64,000 bases of DNA from Klenkia soli (GTDB taxonomy: Bacteria > Actinomycetota > Actinomycetes > Mycobacteriales > Geodermatophilaceae), in NCBI RefSeq assembly GCF_900103975.1, contig NZ_FNIR01000002.1, positions 1-64,000 of the forward strand. Reading direction: 5' to 3'. The notes beneath the pieces were generated by a model. That model had not been told where the DNA came from and ran no database searches. It saw only the letters and a program-made list of their open reading frames with translations. Position 1 is the stretch's first letter; each line of letters starts with the position of its first letter. Made by a program: the position numbers and the translations under genes. Positions 1 to 9,354 of the stretch are shown one piece after another.

Positions 1-1175
1 ACAAGTCCCTGTGCCTGCACGACCCGGTCTGGTACGACCACCTGCCCTACCTGCCGTTCCCGGACAACTGGCCGGTGTTCGCGCCCAAGGACAAGATCGG
101 CGACTGGCTGGAGATGTACACCAAGGTCATGGAGCTCAACTACTGGAGCTCCACCACCGTCGAGTCCGCCTCCTTCGACGAGGCCGCCGGGCACTGGGAC
201 GTCCAGGTCACCCGGGACGGCGAGCGGCTCACCCTGCACCCCACCGAGCTGGTCTTCGCCACCGGCATGAGCGGCAAGGCCCGCATGCCGCAGTTCCCCG
301 GCATGGACCGCTTCCGCGGCGAGCAGCAGCACTCCTCGGCCCACCCCGGACCCGAGGCCTACCGGGACAAGAAGGTCGTCGTCGTCGGGAGCAACAACTC
401 CGCGCACGACATCTGCGCCGCCCTCTGGGAGAACGGCGCCGACGTCACCATGGTGCAGCGCAGCTCCACCCTCGTGGTGCGCTCCGAGGCCGTGCTGCAG
501 TCGATGGCCGGCACCTACTCCGAGGCCGCGGTCGCCGCCGGCACGACCACCGCACGGGCCGACCTGGTGGGGGCGTCGGTCCCCATGGCGCTGCTCGGGC
601 GCTTCCAGAAGCCGGTCTACGACCGCATCCGGGTGCAGGACGCCGACTTCTACGCCCGCCTCGAGGCGGCCGGCTTCGCGCTCGACTTCGGTGAGGACGA
701 CACCGGGATGTCGCTGAAGTACCTCCGCCGGGGCTCGGGCTACTACATCGACGTGGGGGCCTCCGGGTTGGTCGCCGACGGCTCGGTCGCCCTGGCGCGC
801 GGGCAGGTCCAGGAGCTCACCGAGGACGCCGTCGTGCTGGCGGACGGGACGGCGCTGCCCGCCGACCTGGTCGTCTACGCCACCGGCTACGAACCGGCGA
901 ACGGCTGGGTGGCCGACCTGGTCGACCAGGAGACGGCCGACCGGCTGGGCCGGGTCTGGGGTCTGGGCTCGGGCACGACCGGCGACCCGGGACCGTGGGA
1001 GGGCGAGCTGCGCAACGTCTGGAAGCCGACCGCGGTCCCCCAGCTGTGGTTCCACGGCGGCAACCTGGCCCTGTCGCGGCACTACTCCCTCTACCTGGCC
1101 CTGCAGCTCAAGGCCCGGTACGAGGGCATCCCCACCCCGGTCAGCGAGCGTGCGCCGGTGCACCACCCGCGCTGA
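1..1175 (+). CDS. Flavin-containing monooxygenase / NAD(P)-binding flavoprotein, C-terminal part
   Basis: The reading frame is open from the first complete codon at base 3 to TGA at 1173-1175; the start lies before the window, so the N-terminal FAD-binding GxGxxG is missing. Seen: a second Rossmann motif VVVVGSNNSA near 375-405, which matches the NADP-binding GxGxSA of group B monooxygenases, and YATGYEP near 870-895, the ATG(Y) motif typical of FMO/BVMO enzymes. These enzymes oxidise N, S or ketone carbon using NADPH, FAD and O2. The substrate cannot be told. It converges with the TetR gene after only 4 bases. FMO-like class is solid; a Baeyer-Villiger activity is possible but not shown. Confidence 0.88.
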   Translation, partial: KSLCLHDPVWYDHLPYLPFPDNWPVFAPKDKIGDWLEMYTKVMELNYWSSTTVESASFDEAAGHWDVQVTRDGERLTLHPTELVFATGMSGKARMPQFPGMDRFRGEQQHSSAHPGPEAYRDKKVVVVGSNNSAHDICAALWENGADVTMVQRSSTLVVRSEAVLQSMAGTYSEAAVAAGTTTARADLVGASVPMALLGRFQKPVYDRIRVQDADFYARLEAAGFALDFGEDDTGMSLKYLRRGSGYYIDVGASGLVADGSVALARGQVQELTEDAVVLADGTALPADLVVYATGYEPANGWVADLVDQETADRLGRVWGLGSGTTGDPGPWEGELRNVWKPTAVPQLWFHGGNLALSRHYSLYLALQLKARYEGIPTPVSERAPVHHPR

Positions 1176-1179
1176 GGGG

Positions 1180-1779
1180 TCAGCGGGCGGTGCGGGCGAT
1201 CCGCTCCAGGAACCGGTCGACCAGGAGCACCTGGTGGTCCGGGGTCATGTGGCCCGGGTCGACGATCGCCTGGATCGACAGCGAGTCGACCATGCCCACG
1301 ACGTCGTCGACCAGCCGCGGCAGGTCGGCGTCGTCGGCCAGCTCGCCCGCGGCCGAGGCCTGGTCGAGGAAGCCGCGCCACAGCCGGCGCGACCCCTCGT
1401 AGGACGCGCTGCGGATCCCGCGCAGGTACGCGTTGCCCACCGACTGGCCCAGGAAGCTGACGTCGACCTGGGCCTCGACGAACCGCTCGTCGTCCAGCGG
1501 CAGCGCCTCGAGCATGGCCAGCCGCAGGGCCGTGGTCCCGGTGCACTCCCGGGTGGCAGCCAGGATCCGGTCGCGCGCACGGGCGAAGGCGAGCCGGTGC
1601 GCCGAGACCAGGATGTCCTGCTTGTCGCTGAAGTAGTGCGTCAGCACCCCGATGGAGTACCCGGCCTCCTCGGCGATCGCCCGGGTGGTGGCGGTGTCCA
1701 GACCCGACCGCGCGATCACCCGCCAGGTGGCGTCCAGCACCTCCCGTCGCCGCTCGGCGTGGTCGACGATCTTCGGCAC
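1180..1779 (-). CDS. TetR-family transcriptional regulator
   Basis: A 199-residue protein with an N-terminal TetR helix-turn-helix (about residues 10-55, including TRAIAEEAGYSIGVLTHYF) and a variable helical ligand domain. The start is taken as GTG at 1779 because GAGGAG lies about 4 bases upstream; the frame stays open further upstream but that part runs through the AT-rich intergenic region. It is divergent from the aminotransferase-transporter genes and convergent with the monooxygenase. By usual TetR logic it represses itself and the divergent operon. The C-terminal half resembles the BetI/TetR_C subgroup only loosely, so the ligand is unknown. Confidence 0.9.
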   Translation of the reverse strand: MPKIVDHAERRREVLDATWRVIARSGLDTATTRAIAEEAGYSIGVLTHYFSDKQDILVSAHRLAFARARDRILAATRECTGTTALRLAMLEALPLDDERFVEAQVDVSFLGQSVGNAYLRGIRSASYEGSRRLWRGFLDQASAAGELADDADLPRLVDDVVGMVDSLSIQAIVDPGHMTPDHQVLLVDRFLERIARTAR

Positions 1780-1927
1780 GGAGCTCCTCGCTGACGGCCC
1801 GGGGGTGGTGACCCCGGTCACGGAAATCGCCGGTGGGGTCTTTACAGCAGCGTAGTCGGAATCTAACTTATCTCGAACATCCGACATAAATAGTTCGGAC
1901 GTCGCACCACCCCCCTGGAGGCCTGCC
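1780..1927. promoter_or_regulatory. Divergent promoter region with 14-bp palindrome at 1808-1821
   Basis: The 148-base gap between the TetR gene and the aminotransferase is clearly AT-richer than its flanks (about 1840-1900). It contains a perfect inverted repeat, GTGACC and GGTCAC separated by CC, at 1808-1821, about 30 bases from the TetR start. This is a plausible TetR operator. Shorter TCGGA/TCCGA words also occur at 1856-1884. No convincing -35/-10 pair was identified. The assignment is inferred from position and symmetry. Confidence 0.4.
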
Positions 1928-3184
1928 GTGACCGTCGCCGACGAACGCCTGACCGAGACGCGGACGCGCGACGCCGAGCTGCGTGCCCGGGCCGCCCGGG
2001 TCATCCCCGGTGGCATGTACGGCCACATGCTGGTCAACGAGCACACGATGCCGCCGTCCTACCCGCAGTTCTACGAGCGCGGCGAGGGCGCCCTGACCTG
2101 GGACGTCGACGGCAACCGCTACATCGACTTCCTGTGCGCCTTCGGGCCGATGCTGCTCGGGCACCGCAACCCCCGGGTCGACGCCGCGGCGGCCGCCCAG
2201 CAGGCCCTCGGCGACACCCTCACCGGGCCCTCGGCCCGGATGGTGGAGCTCGCCGAGGTGCTCACCGGGACCATCGCGCACGCCGACTGGGCGATGTTCG
2301 CCAAGAACGGCACGGACGCGACCTCGATGGGGATCCGGATCACCCGCGCCGCCACCGGCAAGGCCAAGTTCCTCAAGGCCGCCGTCGCCTACCACGGGGC
2401 CAACGACTGGTTCACCCCGCGCACGGCCGGTGTCACCGACGCCGACCGGGCCAACATCGTCGAGTTCGAGTACAACGACGTCGCCTCGCTGCGGGCCGCC
2501 GTCGCAGCGCACTCCGGGGACATCGCGGCGATCATCGTCACGCCGTTCCGGCACGACGCCTTCGTCCCCCAGGAGCTGGTCGACCCGGCGTTCGCCCGGG
2601 CCGCCCGCGAGTCGGCCACGGCCGAGGGCGCCGCGCTGCTGCTGGACGAGGTGCGGACCGGGTTCCGGCTCGACGTCCGCGGCGCCTGGGAGTCCCTCGG
2701 CGTGCGACCGGACCTCACCGCGTTCTCCAAGGCGCTGGCCAACGGCTACGCGATCGCCGCCCTGGTGGGCACCGACGCGCTGTCGGCCGCGGCGTCCGAG
2801 GTCTACGTCACCGGCTCGTTCTGGTCCTCCGCCGTGTCGATGGCGGCGGGCATCGCCACGGTCCGCGAGGCGATCGCGGTCGACGCCCCGGCGCTCACGC
2901 GGTCGGCCGGCGCCCGCTTCAAGGCCGGGTTGGAGGCCCAGTCGATCGCCGCCGGACTGCCGCTCGAGCTCACCGGGCCCACGCAGATGCCGCTGCTGGT
3001 CTTCGCCGACGACGTGCACAAGAAGCGCGCCTTCGCCTTCACCGACGCCGCGGTCAGGCGCGGGGTGCTGCTGCACCCCTGGCACAACATGTTCCTCTCC
3101 ACGGCCCACACCGACGAGGTCGTCGACGAGGCGTTGCTGCGCACGCAGGACGCCTTCGACGAGCTCGCCGCGCTCGACGTCTGA
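1928..3184 (+). CDS. Class III PLP-dependent aminotransferase (glutamate-1-semialdehyde aminotransferase-like)
   Basis: A 418-residue fold-type I aminotransferase. Seen: the cofactor aspartate in LLDEVRTGFR (D240) and the Schiff-base lysine in FSKALANGY (K268), both at the expected spacing, plus the GSA-type N-terminal motif VIPGGMYG. GTG at 1928 is chosen because GGAGG sits 6 bases upstream. The family includes HemL, beta-amino-acid and other omega-aminotransferases. A HemL role is unlikely, since it heads an uptake operon rather than a heme cluster. With the peptide-type ABC genes behind it (39-base gap) it probably deaminates the imported compound. The substrate is unknown. Confidence 0.88.
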   Translation: MTVADERLTETRTRDAELRARAARVIPGGMYGHMLVNEHTMPPSYPQFYERGEGALTWDVDGNRYIDFLCAFGPMLLGHRNPRVDAAAAAQQALGDTLTGPSARMVELAEVLTGTIAHADWAMFAKNGTDATSMGIRITRAATGKAKFLKAAVAYHGANDWFTPRTAGVTDADRANIVEFEYNDVASLRAAVAAHSGDIAAIIVTPFRHDAFVPQELVDPAFARAARESATAEGAALLLDEVRTGFRLDVRGAWESLGVRPDLTAFSKALANGYAIAALVGTDALSAAASEVYVTGSFWSSAVSMAAGIATVREAIAVDAPALTRSAGARFKAGLEAQSIAAGLPLELTGPTQMPLLVFADDVHKKRAFAFTDAAVRRGVLLHPWHNMFLSTAHTDEVVDEALLRTQDAFDELAALDV

Positions 3185-3223
3185 TCCCCCACCCCACCCC
3201 ACCCGGCACGGCAGAGGAGACCC

Positions 3224-4837
3224 ATGAGCACCGCCCGCCCGAAGGCCCGCCACCGTCGTCGCACCGCAGTACGGGCAGGGGTCGTGGTCCTGGCCGCGAC
3301 GGCCCTGGCGGCGTGCTCCTCGACCGGACCGGCCACCACCGACCGGACCGGCATCATCATCGGCCGGGCGATGGACGTGAACTCCCTCGACATCTCGCGG
3401 TCGCTGTGCGACACCTGCCAGATCTACAACTCCGCCGTGTACGAGACGGTCGTGCGGGCCACCCCCGACGGCGAGCTCGAGCCGTTGCTGGCGGAGTCGT
3501 GGGAGGCCAACGAGGACTCCACCCAGTTCACCTTCACCCTCGACCCGGACGCCGTCTTCGCCGACGGCTCGCCGGTCGAGGCGAAGGACGTCGCCTGGTC
3601 GTGGCTGCGGGTGCAGAACCTGCAGGGTCTGCCCAGCTACTTCATGCAGGGCATCACCGGGGTGGAGGCCACCGACGACCGCACCGTCGTGGTGACGTCG
3701 GCGGCGCCGAACTCGGCCTTCCTCAACATCACCTCGGCCTCCTACATGGGGGTCGTGAACTCCGACCTGGCCGCGGAGAACGGCGCGACCGCCGACGCCG
3801 ACGCCGCCAGCACCGACACCGCGGAGCAGTGGTTCCTGGAGAACTCGGCCGGCTCGGGCCAGTACGTGCTGGACTCCTACAGCGAGGGGTCGGAGATCGT
3901 GCTGTCGGCCAACGACTCGTACTGGGGCGAGGAGCCCAACTTCTCCAGCGTGACCATCAAGGAGGTCACGGACGCCTCGGCGCAGCTGCAGCAGCTGCAG
4001 CAGGGCGACATCGACCTGGCCATGCAGATCAGCTTCGACGCCCTGGACCAGATCGAGGGGGACTCCTCGCTGACCACGGACGTCGTCCCCTCGTACAACT
4101 TCCTGTACCTGGCGCTGTCCCCCGGGGTGGCCGGGGGCGAGGCCCTGCAGGACGTGCGGGTGCGCGACGCCATCCGGATGGGCATCGACTACGACTCCGT
4201 CATCGACGCCACCCTGGCCGGCAACGGCGAGCGGCAGTCCACCGGCATCCCCAACGGCTTCGAGGGCAGCGACGACCTGCCGATCCCCGACTTCGACCCC
4301 GAGGGCGCGAAGGCGTTGCTCGCCGAGGCCGGGTACCCCGACGGGCTGACCCTCGACGCCACCTACCCGACGTTCTCCGCCTACGGCGTCAGCTCCAACA
4401 CCGAGATGCAGTCGATCCAGCAGAGCCTGGCCCAGATCGGCGTGACGCTGAACCTGGCCCCGGTGGACTTCTCCACCTGGGGCGAGCAGATCGACAGCAC
4501 CGGCTACCCGGTCACCGCGATCTACTTCGCCCCCGACCACCCCGACACCGTCCAGTACTTCCAGTACTTCTCCCTGATCGACGGGTCGGTCTGGGCGGGC
4601 CGGGCCCGGATGCCGGTCAACCCGGAGGAGAACTCCCTGGTGGCCGCCGCACTGGCGCAGTCCGGCGACGAGCGGACGGCGACCTACACCGAGCTGGGCC
4701 AGCTGATGTACGACGACGCGATCATCCTGCCGATCGTCAACCCGAAGTACATCCTGGCCAGCTCGGCCGAGCTCGAGGGCAACAACTACGACATCACCCG
4801 GAACCTGGACCTGACCCGGCTGACGTTCGCAGACTGA
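3224..4837 (+). CDS. ABC importer solute-binding lipoprotein, family 5 (peptide/opine/nickel type)
   Basis: A 537-residue extracellular binding protein. The N-terminus has a basic stretch, a hydrophobic segment and a lipobox LAAC with lipidated Cys31, so it is membrane-anchored outside the cell. The rest matches SBP_bac_5 (DppA/OppA-type): the signature region around IYNSAVYETVV and the long C-terminal half with FAPDHPDTVQYF. GAGGAG lies just before the ATG. It is followed by two permeases and a double ATPase, giving a complete importer. The aminotransferase upstream suggests an amine or amino-acid-like ligand, but family 5 ligands range from dipeptides to sugars. Confidence 0.92.
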   Translation: MSTARPKARHRRRTAVRAGVVVLAATALAACSSTGPATTDRTGIIIGRAMDVNSLDISRSLCDTCQIYNSAVYETVVRATPDGELEPLLAESWEANEDSTQFTFTLDPDAVFADGSPVEAKDVAWSWLRVQNLQGLPSYFMQGITGVEATDDRTVVVTSAAPNSAFLNITSASYMGVVNSDLAAENGATADADAASTDTAEQWFLENSAGSGQYVLDSYSEGSEIVLSANDSYWGEEPNFSSVTIKEVTDASAQLQQLQQGDIDLAMQISFDALDQIEGDSSLTTDVVPSYNFLYLALSPGVAGGEALQDVRVRDAIRMGIDYDSVIDATLAGNGERQSTGIPNGFEGSDDLPIPDFDPEGAKALLAEAGYPDGLTLDATYPTFSAYGVSSNTEMQSIQQSLAQIGVTLNLAPVDFSTWGEQIDSTGYPVTAIYFAPDHPDTVQYFQYFSLIDGSVWAGRARMPVNPEENSLVAAALAQSGDERTATYTELGQLMYDDAIILPIVNPKYILASSAELEGNNYDITRNLDLTRLTFAD

Positions 4838-4848
4838 CCCCCTGGACC

Positions 4849-4878
4849 TCCCGGGGGGCGCTCACCCGCCTCCCGGGA
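4849..4878 (+). terminator. Stem-loop between binding-protein and permease genes
   Basis: TCCCGGG (4849-4855) pairs with CCCGGGA (4872-4878). The stem continues inward through about five more pairs, one of them G-U, to a six-base loop around 4861-4866. There is no T-run. In the 73-base gap after the binding-protein stop it probably acts as a partial terminator or 3' stabiliser, so that the lipoprotein is made in excess over the permeases. That pattern is common for ABC importers; its role here is inferred. Confidence 0.5.
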
Positions 4879-4910
4879 CCCGGACGCCACCCCCACCCAG
4901 GGAGCAGCCC

Positions 4911-5924
4911 GTGCTTCGCTTCACCCTCCGCCGCCTGGCGCTGATCCCCCTCCTGCTGTGGGGCATCGTGACCATCGCGTTCTTCCTGTCCCGCTCGGTC
5001 TCCAGCAACCCGCTGGTGACCATCGTGGGCGAGCGCAACCTCGGCAACCCCGACGTCGTGGCCGCGGCCACCCGCCGGTGGGGCCTGGACAAGAGCCTGC
5101 CCGAGCAGTACTGGGTGTACCTGTCCAACCTGGTCCACGGTGACCTGGGAACCTCGTTCCGGACCAAGTCCCCCGTGCTGGACGACCTGGGCGCCCGGTT
5201 GCCGGCCACCCTCGAGCTGGCGTTCACCGCCCTGGTCATCGCGGTCGTGCTCGGCACCCTGGGCGGGGTGGTCGCCGCCCGGAACAAGGGGCGGGCCGCC
5301 GACGGCGTGCTGCGGGTCGCCGCGCTGGCCGGGTCCTCCCTGCCGGTGTTCTGGGTCGGCCTGATCTTCCTGTTCGTCTTCTACGCGACGCTGGGCATCG
5401 CGCCCTCCCCCGGCCGGCTGTCGGCCCGCGTCATCCCGCCCCCGGACGTCACCGGCTTCTACACGGTGGACTCCCTGCTGGCCGGGGACTGGCCGCTGTT
5501 CACCGACGCCTTCGCGCACCTGCTGATGCCGGCGTTCATCATGAGCCTGGCCCTGCTGGGCACGGTGATCCGGCTGGTGCGCTCGCAGATGCTGGAGGAG
5601 CAGGGCGCCGACTACGTCCGCACCGCCCGGGCGAAGGGCATGGCCCGCGGCCAGGTGCTCAACCGGCACGTGCTCAAGAACGCGATCACCCCGGTGGTCA
5701 CCCTGATCGGCGTCTCGGTCGGCTTGCTGATCATGGGTGCGGTGCTGATCGAGACGATCTTCTCCTGGAACGGCATCGGCACCTACGCGGTCGAGTCGTC
5801 CCGGGGCCTGGACTTCCCGGCCATCACCGGCGTCTGCCTGGTGGGCGGGGTGCTCTTCCTGCTCGGCAACCTGCTCACCGACATCGCCTACGCGACCATC
5901 GACCCCAGGGTGCGGCTGTCATGA
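4911..5924 (+). CDS. ABC importer permease, DppB type
   Basis: A 337-residue inner-membrane subunit. It begins with the typical RFTLRRLALIPLLLWGI first helix, has about six hydrophobic segments, and carries the ATPase-contacting EAA-loop region around DYVRTARAKGMARGQV in the C-terminal half. Length and order match DppB/OppB. GTG at 4911 is preceded by GGGAG. It overlaps the next permease by the 4-base ATGA. It should pair with that permease to form the channel fed by the lipoprotein at 3224-4837. Confidence 0.92.
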   Translation: MLRFTLRRLALIPLLLWGIVTIAFFLSRSVSSNPLVTIVGERNLGNPDVVAAATRRWGLDKSLPEQYWVYLSNLVHGDLGTSFRTKSPVLDDLGARLPATLELAFTALVIAVVLGTLGGVVAARNKGRAADGVLRVAALAGSSLPVFWVGLIFLFVFYATLGIAPSPGRLSARVIPPPDVTGFYTVDSLLAGDWPLFTDAFAHLLMPAFIMSLALLGTVIRLVRSQMLEEQGADYVRTARAKGMARGQVLNRHVLKNAITPVVTLIGVSVGLLIMGAVLIETIFSWNGIGTYAVESSRGLDFPAITGVCLVGGVLFLLGNLLTDIAYATIDPRVRLS

Positions 5925-6835
5925 CCATCACCGCAGGCGCCCTCCCCGAGACCGGACCGTTCGGCGGCGCCGGTCTCCCGCAGACCCCGCTCGACGACGA
6001 GAAGCTGCCCTTCCGGGTGCGGATGCGGCGGTTCGCCCGACCGCAGATCGTGGTCGGCGCCGTCGTCGTCCTGGTGTGGGTGGGCGTCATCGCCCTGGCC
6101 GGCGTGCTGGCCCCGCACGACCCGTTCGCGTCGTCGGGTGGCCGGCTGCTCCCGCCGTCGGCCGAGCACCTGTTCGGCACCGACTCCCTGGGCCGGGACG
6201 TGTTCTCCCGCGTGCTGCACGGCGCCCGCCTGTCGTTGCCGATCGCCGTGCTGGCCATCGTGCTGTCGGTGGCGGTGGGCAGCGTGGTGGGCGCGGTGGC
6301 CGGCTTCTTCGGCGGCTGGGTGGATGCGGTGCTGATGCGCACCGCCGACATCACCATGGCCTTCCCCTCGATCCTGCTGGCCATGGCGGTGGCCGCCGCG
6401 CTCGGGCCGGGTCTGACGAACGCGTTCCTGGCCATCGTCGCGGTCTGGTGGCCGATCTACGCCCGGCTGGTCCGCGGGCAGATCCTGTCGATCAAGGAGC
6501 GCGAGCACGTGCTCGCGGCCCGGGCGATCGGCATGAGCCGGACGGCGATCCTGCGCAAGCACGTGCTGCCGCACTCGCTGACCCCGGTCTCGGTCAACGC
6601 CACGATGGACCTGGGCTCGATCATCATCCTGGTCGCCTCGTTGAGCTTCCTGGGCCTGGGCGCCCTGCCGCCCTCGCCCGAGTGGGGCGCGATGATCACC
6701 GACGGCGCGGCGAACTTCTACCAGTGGTGGATCGCCGCGGGGCCCGGCATCGCGATGATCACGGTGGTGCTGGCGGTCAACTTCCTGGGCGACGGCCTGC
6801 GCGACGTGTTCGACGTCAAGAACAGAGGACGCTGA
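5921..6835 (+). CDS. ABC importer permease, DppC type
   Basis: A 304-residue membrane protein with a long cytoplasmic N-terminus and a first helix near residues 45-70. The periplasmic motif HLFGTDSLGRDVFSRVLHGA is a DppC/OppC hallmark, and the EAA-like loop REHVLAARAIGMSRTAILRKH follows. It starts inside the stop of the upstream permease (ATGA), so translation is probably coupled. One base separates its stop from the start of the ATPase gene. Confidence 0.93.
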   Translation: MTITAGALPETGPFGGAGLPQTPLDDEKLPFRVRMRRFARPQIVVGAVVVLVWVGVIALAGVLAPHDPFASSGGRLLPPSAEHLFGTDSLGRDVFSRVLHGARLSLPIAVLAIVLSVAVGSVVGAVAGFFGGWVDAVLMRTADITMAFPSILLAMAVAAALGPGLTNAFLAIVAVWWPIYARLVRGQILSIKEREHVLAARAIGMSRTAILRKHVLPHSLTPVSVNATMDLGSIIILVASLSFLGLGALPPSPEWGAMITDGAANFYQWWIAAGPGIAMITVVLAVNFLGDGLRDVFDVKNRGR

Positions 6836-6836
6836 C

Positions 6837-8456
6837 ATGACCGATGCCCTGCTCGAGGTCCGCGACCTGTCGGTGGCCTTCCGCACCGACCGCGGCGACG
6901 TCGAGGCCGTGTCCGGTGCCTCGCTGACCGTGCACGCCGGGCAGACCGTCGCGGTGGTCGGCGAGTCGGGGTCGGGCAAGTCCACGCTGACCGCAGCGGT
7001 CAACCGGTTGCTGGCCCCCAACGGACGGGTGACCGGGGGGTCGGTGACCTTCGACGGGGTCGACCTGCTGGCCCGGTCCGAGAAGCAGATGAACGGCGTC
7101 CGGGGCAAGCGGATCGGCCTGGTGCCGCAGGACCCGATGTCGAACCTGAACCCGCTGCGCTCGGTCGGGTCGCAGATCGCCGAGGTGTTCACCGTGCACC
7201 GCGAGGCCCGGGGCCGGGAGGCGAAGAAGAAGGCGACCGAGCTGCTGGAGCGGGTGGGCATCGCCGACGCCGGCCGCCGCTACGCCCAGTACCCCCACGA
7301 GTTCTCCGGGGGCATGCGCCAGCGGGTGCTCATCGCGATGGGCCTGGCCCTGCGCCCGCAGCTGCTGATCGCCGACGAGCCGACCTCCGCGCTGGACGTC
7401 ACCGTGCAGAAGACCGTGCTCGACCAGCTCGCCGAGCTCACCGCGACGATGGGCACCGCTGTCCTGCTGGTCACCCACGACCTCGCGCTGGCCGCCGAGC
7501 GGGCCGACCACGTGGTGGTCATGCGCAAGGGGCGGGTCGTCGAGGAGGGCTCCGCCCGGACCGTCCTCACCTCCCCCACGGCCGACTACACCCGGCTGCT
7601 GATCTCCGCTGCGCCCAGCCTGGCCACCTCCTCGATGGTGACGCCGCCGGAGGGCACCCCCGAGCCGATCATCGAGGTCACCGGCCTGCGCAAGGACTAC
7701 CCCGTGCGCACCGGCGCCCTGGGCCGGCGCACCCCGTTCACCGCGGCCGACGACGTCACCTTCACCATCCCGCGCGGGACCACGGTCGGGATCGTCGGCG
7801 AGAGCGGTTCGGGCAAGTCGACGGTGGCCAAGATGGTGCTGAAGCTGGAGCAGCCCACGGCCGGCGAGCTGGCCTTCGAGGGCACGTCGGTCACCGGCAT
7901 CGGCGGCAAGGAGCTCTTCGCGTTCCGGCGCCGGGTGCAGCCGGTGTTCCAGAACCCCTACGCCGCGCTGGACTCCCGCTACACCGTCGGCGACGCCGTC
8001 CGCGAACCGCTGGACGTGCACGAGGTCGGCACCCCCGCGCAGCGCCGGGCGAAGGTCGCCGAGCTGCTGCAGCAGGTCGCGCTGGACCCCGAGCTGGCCC
8101 GTCGCTACCCGCACGAGCTGTCCGGCGGGCAACGGCAGCGGGTCGCCATCGCCCGGGCCCTGGCCCTGGACCCCGACGTCGTCGTGCTGGACGAGGCGGT
8201 CTCGGCGCTGGACGTGCTGGTCCAGGCCCAGATCCTCGAGCTGCTGGTCTCGCTGCAGCAGCGGCTGGGGCTGAGCTTCCTGTTCATCAGCCACGACCTG
8301 GCGGTCGTCCGGATGATCTGCCACGTCGTGCACGTGATGAAGGGCGGTCGCATCCTCGAGAGCGGCAGCCCGGCCGAGTTGTTCGACCACCCGCAGCACG
8401 CCTACACGCAGGCGCTGCTGGCGGCCATCCCGGTGGGCGAGGCCGCTCCGGCCTGA
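6837..8456 (+). CDS. Fused double ABC ATPase (DppD-DppF type)
   Basis: A 539-residue protein containing two complete nucleotide-binding domains. Walker [10 protein letters not shown] occurs at about residues 42-50 and again near 321; signature motifs are FSGGMRQRV and LSGGQRQRV; Walker B stretches are [12 protein letters not shown] and [12 protein letters not shown]; each half ends with a switch histidine (THD, SHD). It is twice normal size because the two ATPases that are separate in E. coli Dpp are fused, as is frequent in actinobacteria. It powers the permeases encoded immediately upstream. Its stop is 6 bases from the convergent hydrolase. Confidence 0.94.
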   Translation: MTDALLEVRDLSVAFRTDRGDVEAVSGASLTVHAGQTVAVVGESGSGKSTLTAAVNRLLAPNGRVTGGSVTFDGVDLLARSEKQMNGVRGKRIGLVPQDPMSNLNPLRSVGSQIAEVFTVHREARGREAKKKATELLERVGIADAGRRYAQYPHEFSGGMRQRVLIAMGLALRPQLLIADEPTSALDVTVQKTVLDQLAELTATMGTAVLLVTHDLALAAERADHVVVMRKGRVVEEGSARTVLTSPTADYTRLLISAAPSLATSSMVTPPEGTPEPIIEVTGLRKDYPVRTGALGRRTPFTAADDVTFTIPRGTTVGIVGESGSGKSTVAKMVLKLEQPTAGELAFEGTSVTGIGGKELFAFRRRVQPVFQNPYAALDSRYTVGDAVREPLDVHEVGTPAQRRAKVAELLQQVALDPELARRYPHELSGGQRQRVAIARALALDPDVVVLDEAVSALDVLVQAQILELLVSLQQRLGLSFLFISHDLAVVRMICHVVHVMKGGRILESGSPAELFDHPQHAYTQALLAAIPVGEAAPA

Positions 8457-8462
8457 ACTCGC

Positions 8463-9287
8463 TCAGCCGCGGTGCGCGTCCAGCCAACCGACGACGTCGT
8501 CCAGGACCTGCTCCTGCTCGGGCTCGTTGTGCGGCTCGTGGAACAGGCCCGGGTGGACGGTGTGGGTGACGTCGGCCGAGGAGACCGTGGACGCCACGAA
8601 CTCGCTGGCCGCCGGCGGGACCAGCCGGTCGGCGCCGCCGTGGACCACCAGCACCGGCATGGTCAGCCGGCGCAGCCGCTCGGGCATGGCGGCGACCGTG
8701 GTGATCATCTCGGCCCCGGTGCGGGCCCGGACCTTGCCCATCCGGTTGAGCGGGTCGGCCCGGTAGGCAGCCACCACGGCGGGATCGCGGCTCACGGCGT
8801 CGGAGTCGAGGGTGAGGACGCCCAGGTCGGGCAGCAGCCGGCCCAGCACCGGCGCCACCTTCTGCTGGAGGGCGTTGGCGGCGCCGAGGTCCAGCGCGGC
8901 CGCCGAGAGGACGGCGCCGCGCACCGGTACCGACGGCGAGCCGGTCAGGTGCTGCGCGGCGACCAGCCCGCCCATGCTGTGCCCGTACACGAACACCGGG
9001 ACGTCGGGGTGCCGGCGGGCGGCCAGCACGGCGGTCTCGTCCACGCCGGTGACGGTCGCGGCCATCGACCCGATGTTCCCGCGGGTGCCCGGCGAGCGGC
9101 CGTGCCCCGGGTGGTCGACGGCGTAGGTGGCGTACCCGGACCGGGCCAGCCGTTGCGCGACGTGGGCGTACCGGCCACCGTGCTCGTGCAGGCCGTGCAC
9201 CAGGACGACGACACCGGTCACCTCGTCGGGCGCCCAGCCCTGCCAGTACTGGCCCGTGGAGAGGTGTCCGTCGGCGTGGCTCGTCAT
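8463..9287 (-). CDS. Alpha/beta hydrolase, monoacylglycerol-lipase-like
   Basis: A 274-residue hydrolase. The oxyanion motif HGLHEHGGRY is near residues 31-40 and the nucleophile elbow GHSMGG has Ser104. The acid lies in VVHGGADRLVPP, with a C-terminal histidine in GLFHEPHNE. The HG(x)HEH(S/G)GRY signature is typical of monoglyceride lipase and lysophospholipase L2 (Hydrolase_4). There is no signal peptide, so it is cytoplasmic. It stands alone between the transporter operon and the membrane gene at 9396. The exact ester substrate is unknown. Confidence 0.87.
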   Translation of the reverse strand: MTSHADGHLSTGQYWQGWAPDEVTGVVVLVHGLHEHGGRYAHVAQRLARSGYATYAVDHPGHGRSPGTRGNIGSMAATVTGVDETAVLAARRHPDVPVFVYGHSMGGLVAAQHLTGSPSVPVRGAVLSAAALDLGAANALQQKVAPVLGRLLPDLGVLTLDSDAVSRDPAVVAAYRADPLNRMGKVRARTGAEMITTVAAMPERLRRLTMPVLVVHGGADRLVPPAASEFVASTVSSADVTHTVHPGLFHEPHNEPEQEQVLDDVVGWLDAHRG

Positions 9288-9326
9288 CGCCGCAGGTTAG
9301 ACCCGCTCGCCGGTAGGGGAGTCTTC

Positions 9327-9354
9327 GGACGTCTAGGGGAGCAGCTAGACATCC
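9327..9354. promoter_or_regulatory. 10-bp inverted repeat upstream of the small membrane gene
   Basis: GGACGTCTAG and CTAGACATCC are separated by eight bases, with one mismatch between arms. They lie about 40 bases before the gene at 9396 and 40 bases before the divergent hydrolase start, next to another GTAGAC word at 9355-9360. CTAG-containing words are rare in such GC-rich DNA, which makes chance less likely. Candidate operator for one or both divergent genes; the binding protein is unknown. Confidence 0.4.

Noticed and set aside
1928-3184. HemL glutamate-1-semialdehyde aminomutase for heme synthesis
   Set aside because: Motifs fit the broad class III family, but the gene heads an ABC uptake operon with no heme genes near, so a biosynthetic role is not supported.
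2134-4944. A 936-codon plus-strand frame over the aminotransferase and binding-protein genes
   Set aside because: Arg/Gly/His-rich shadow in a second frame; both real genes have clear motifs, starts and ribosome sites in other frames.
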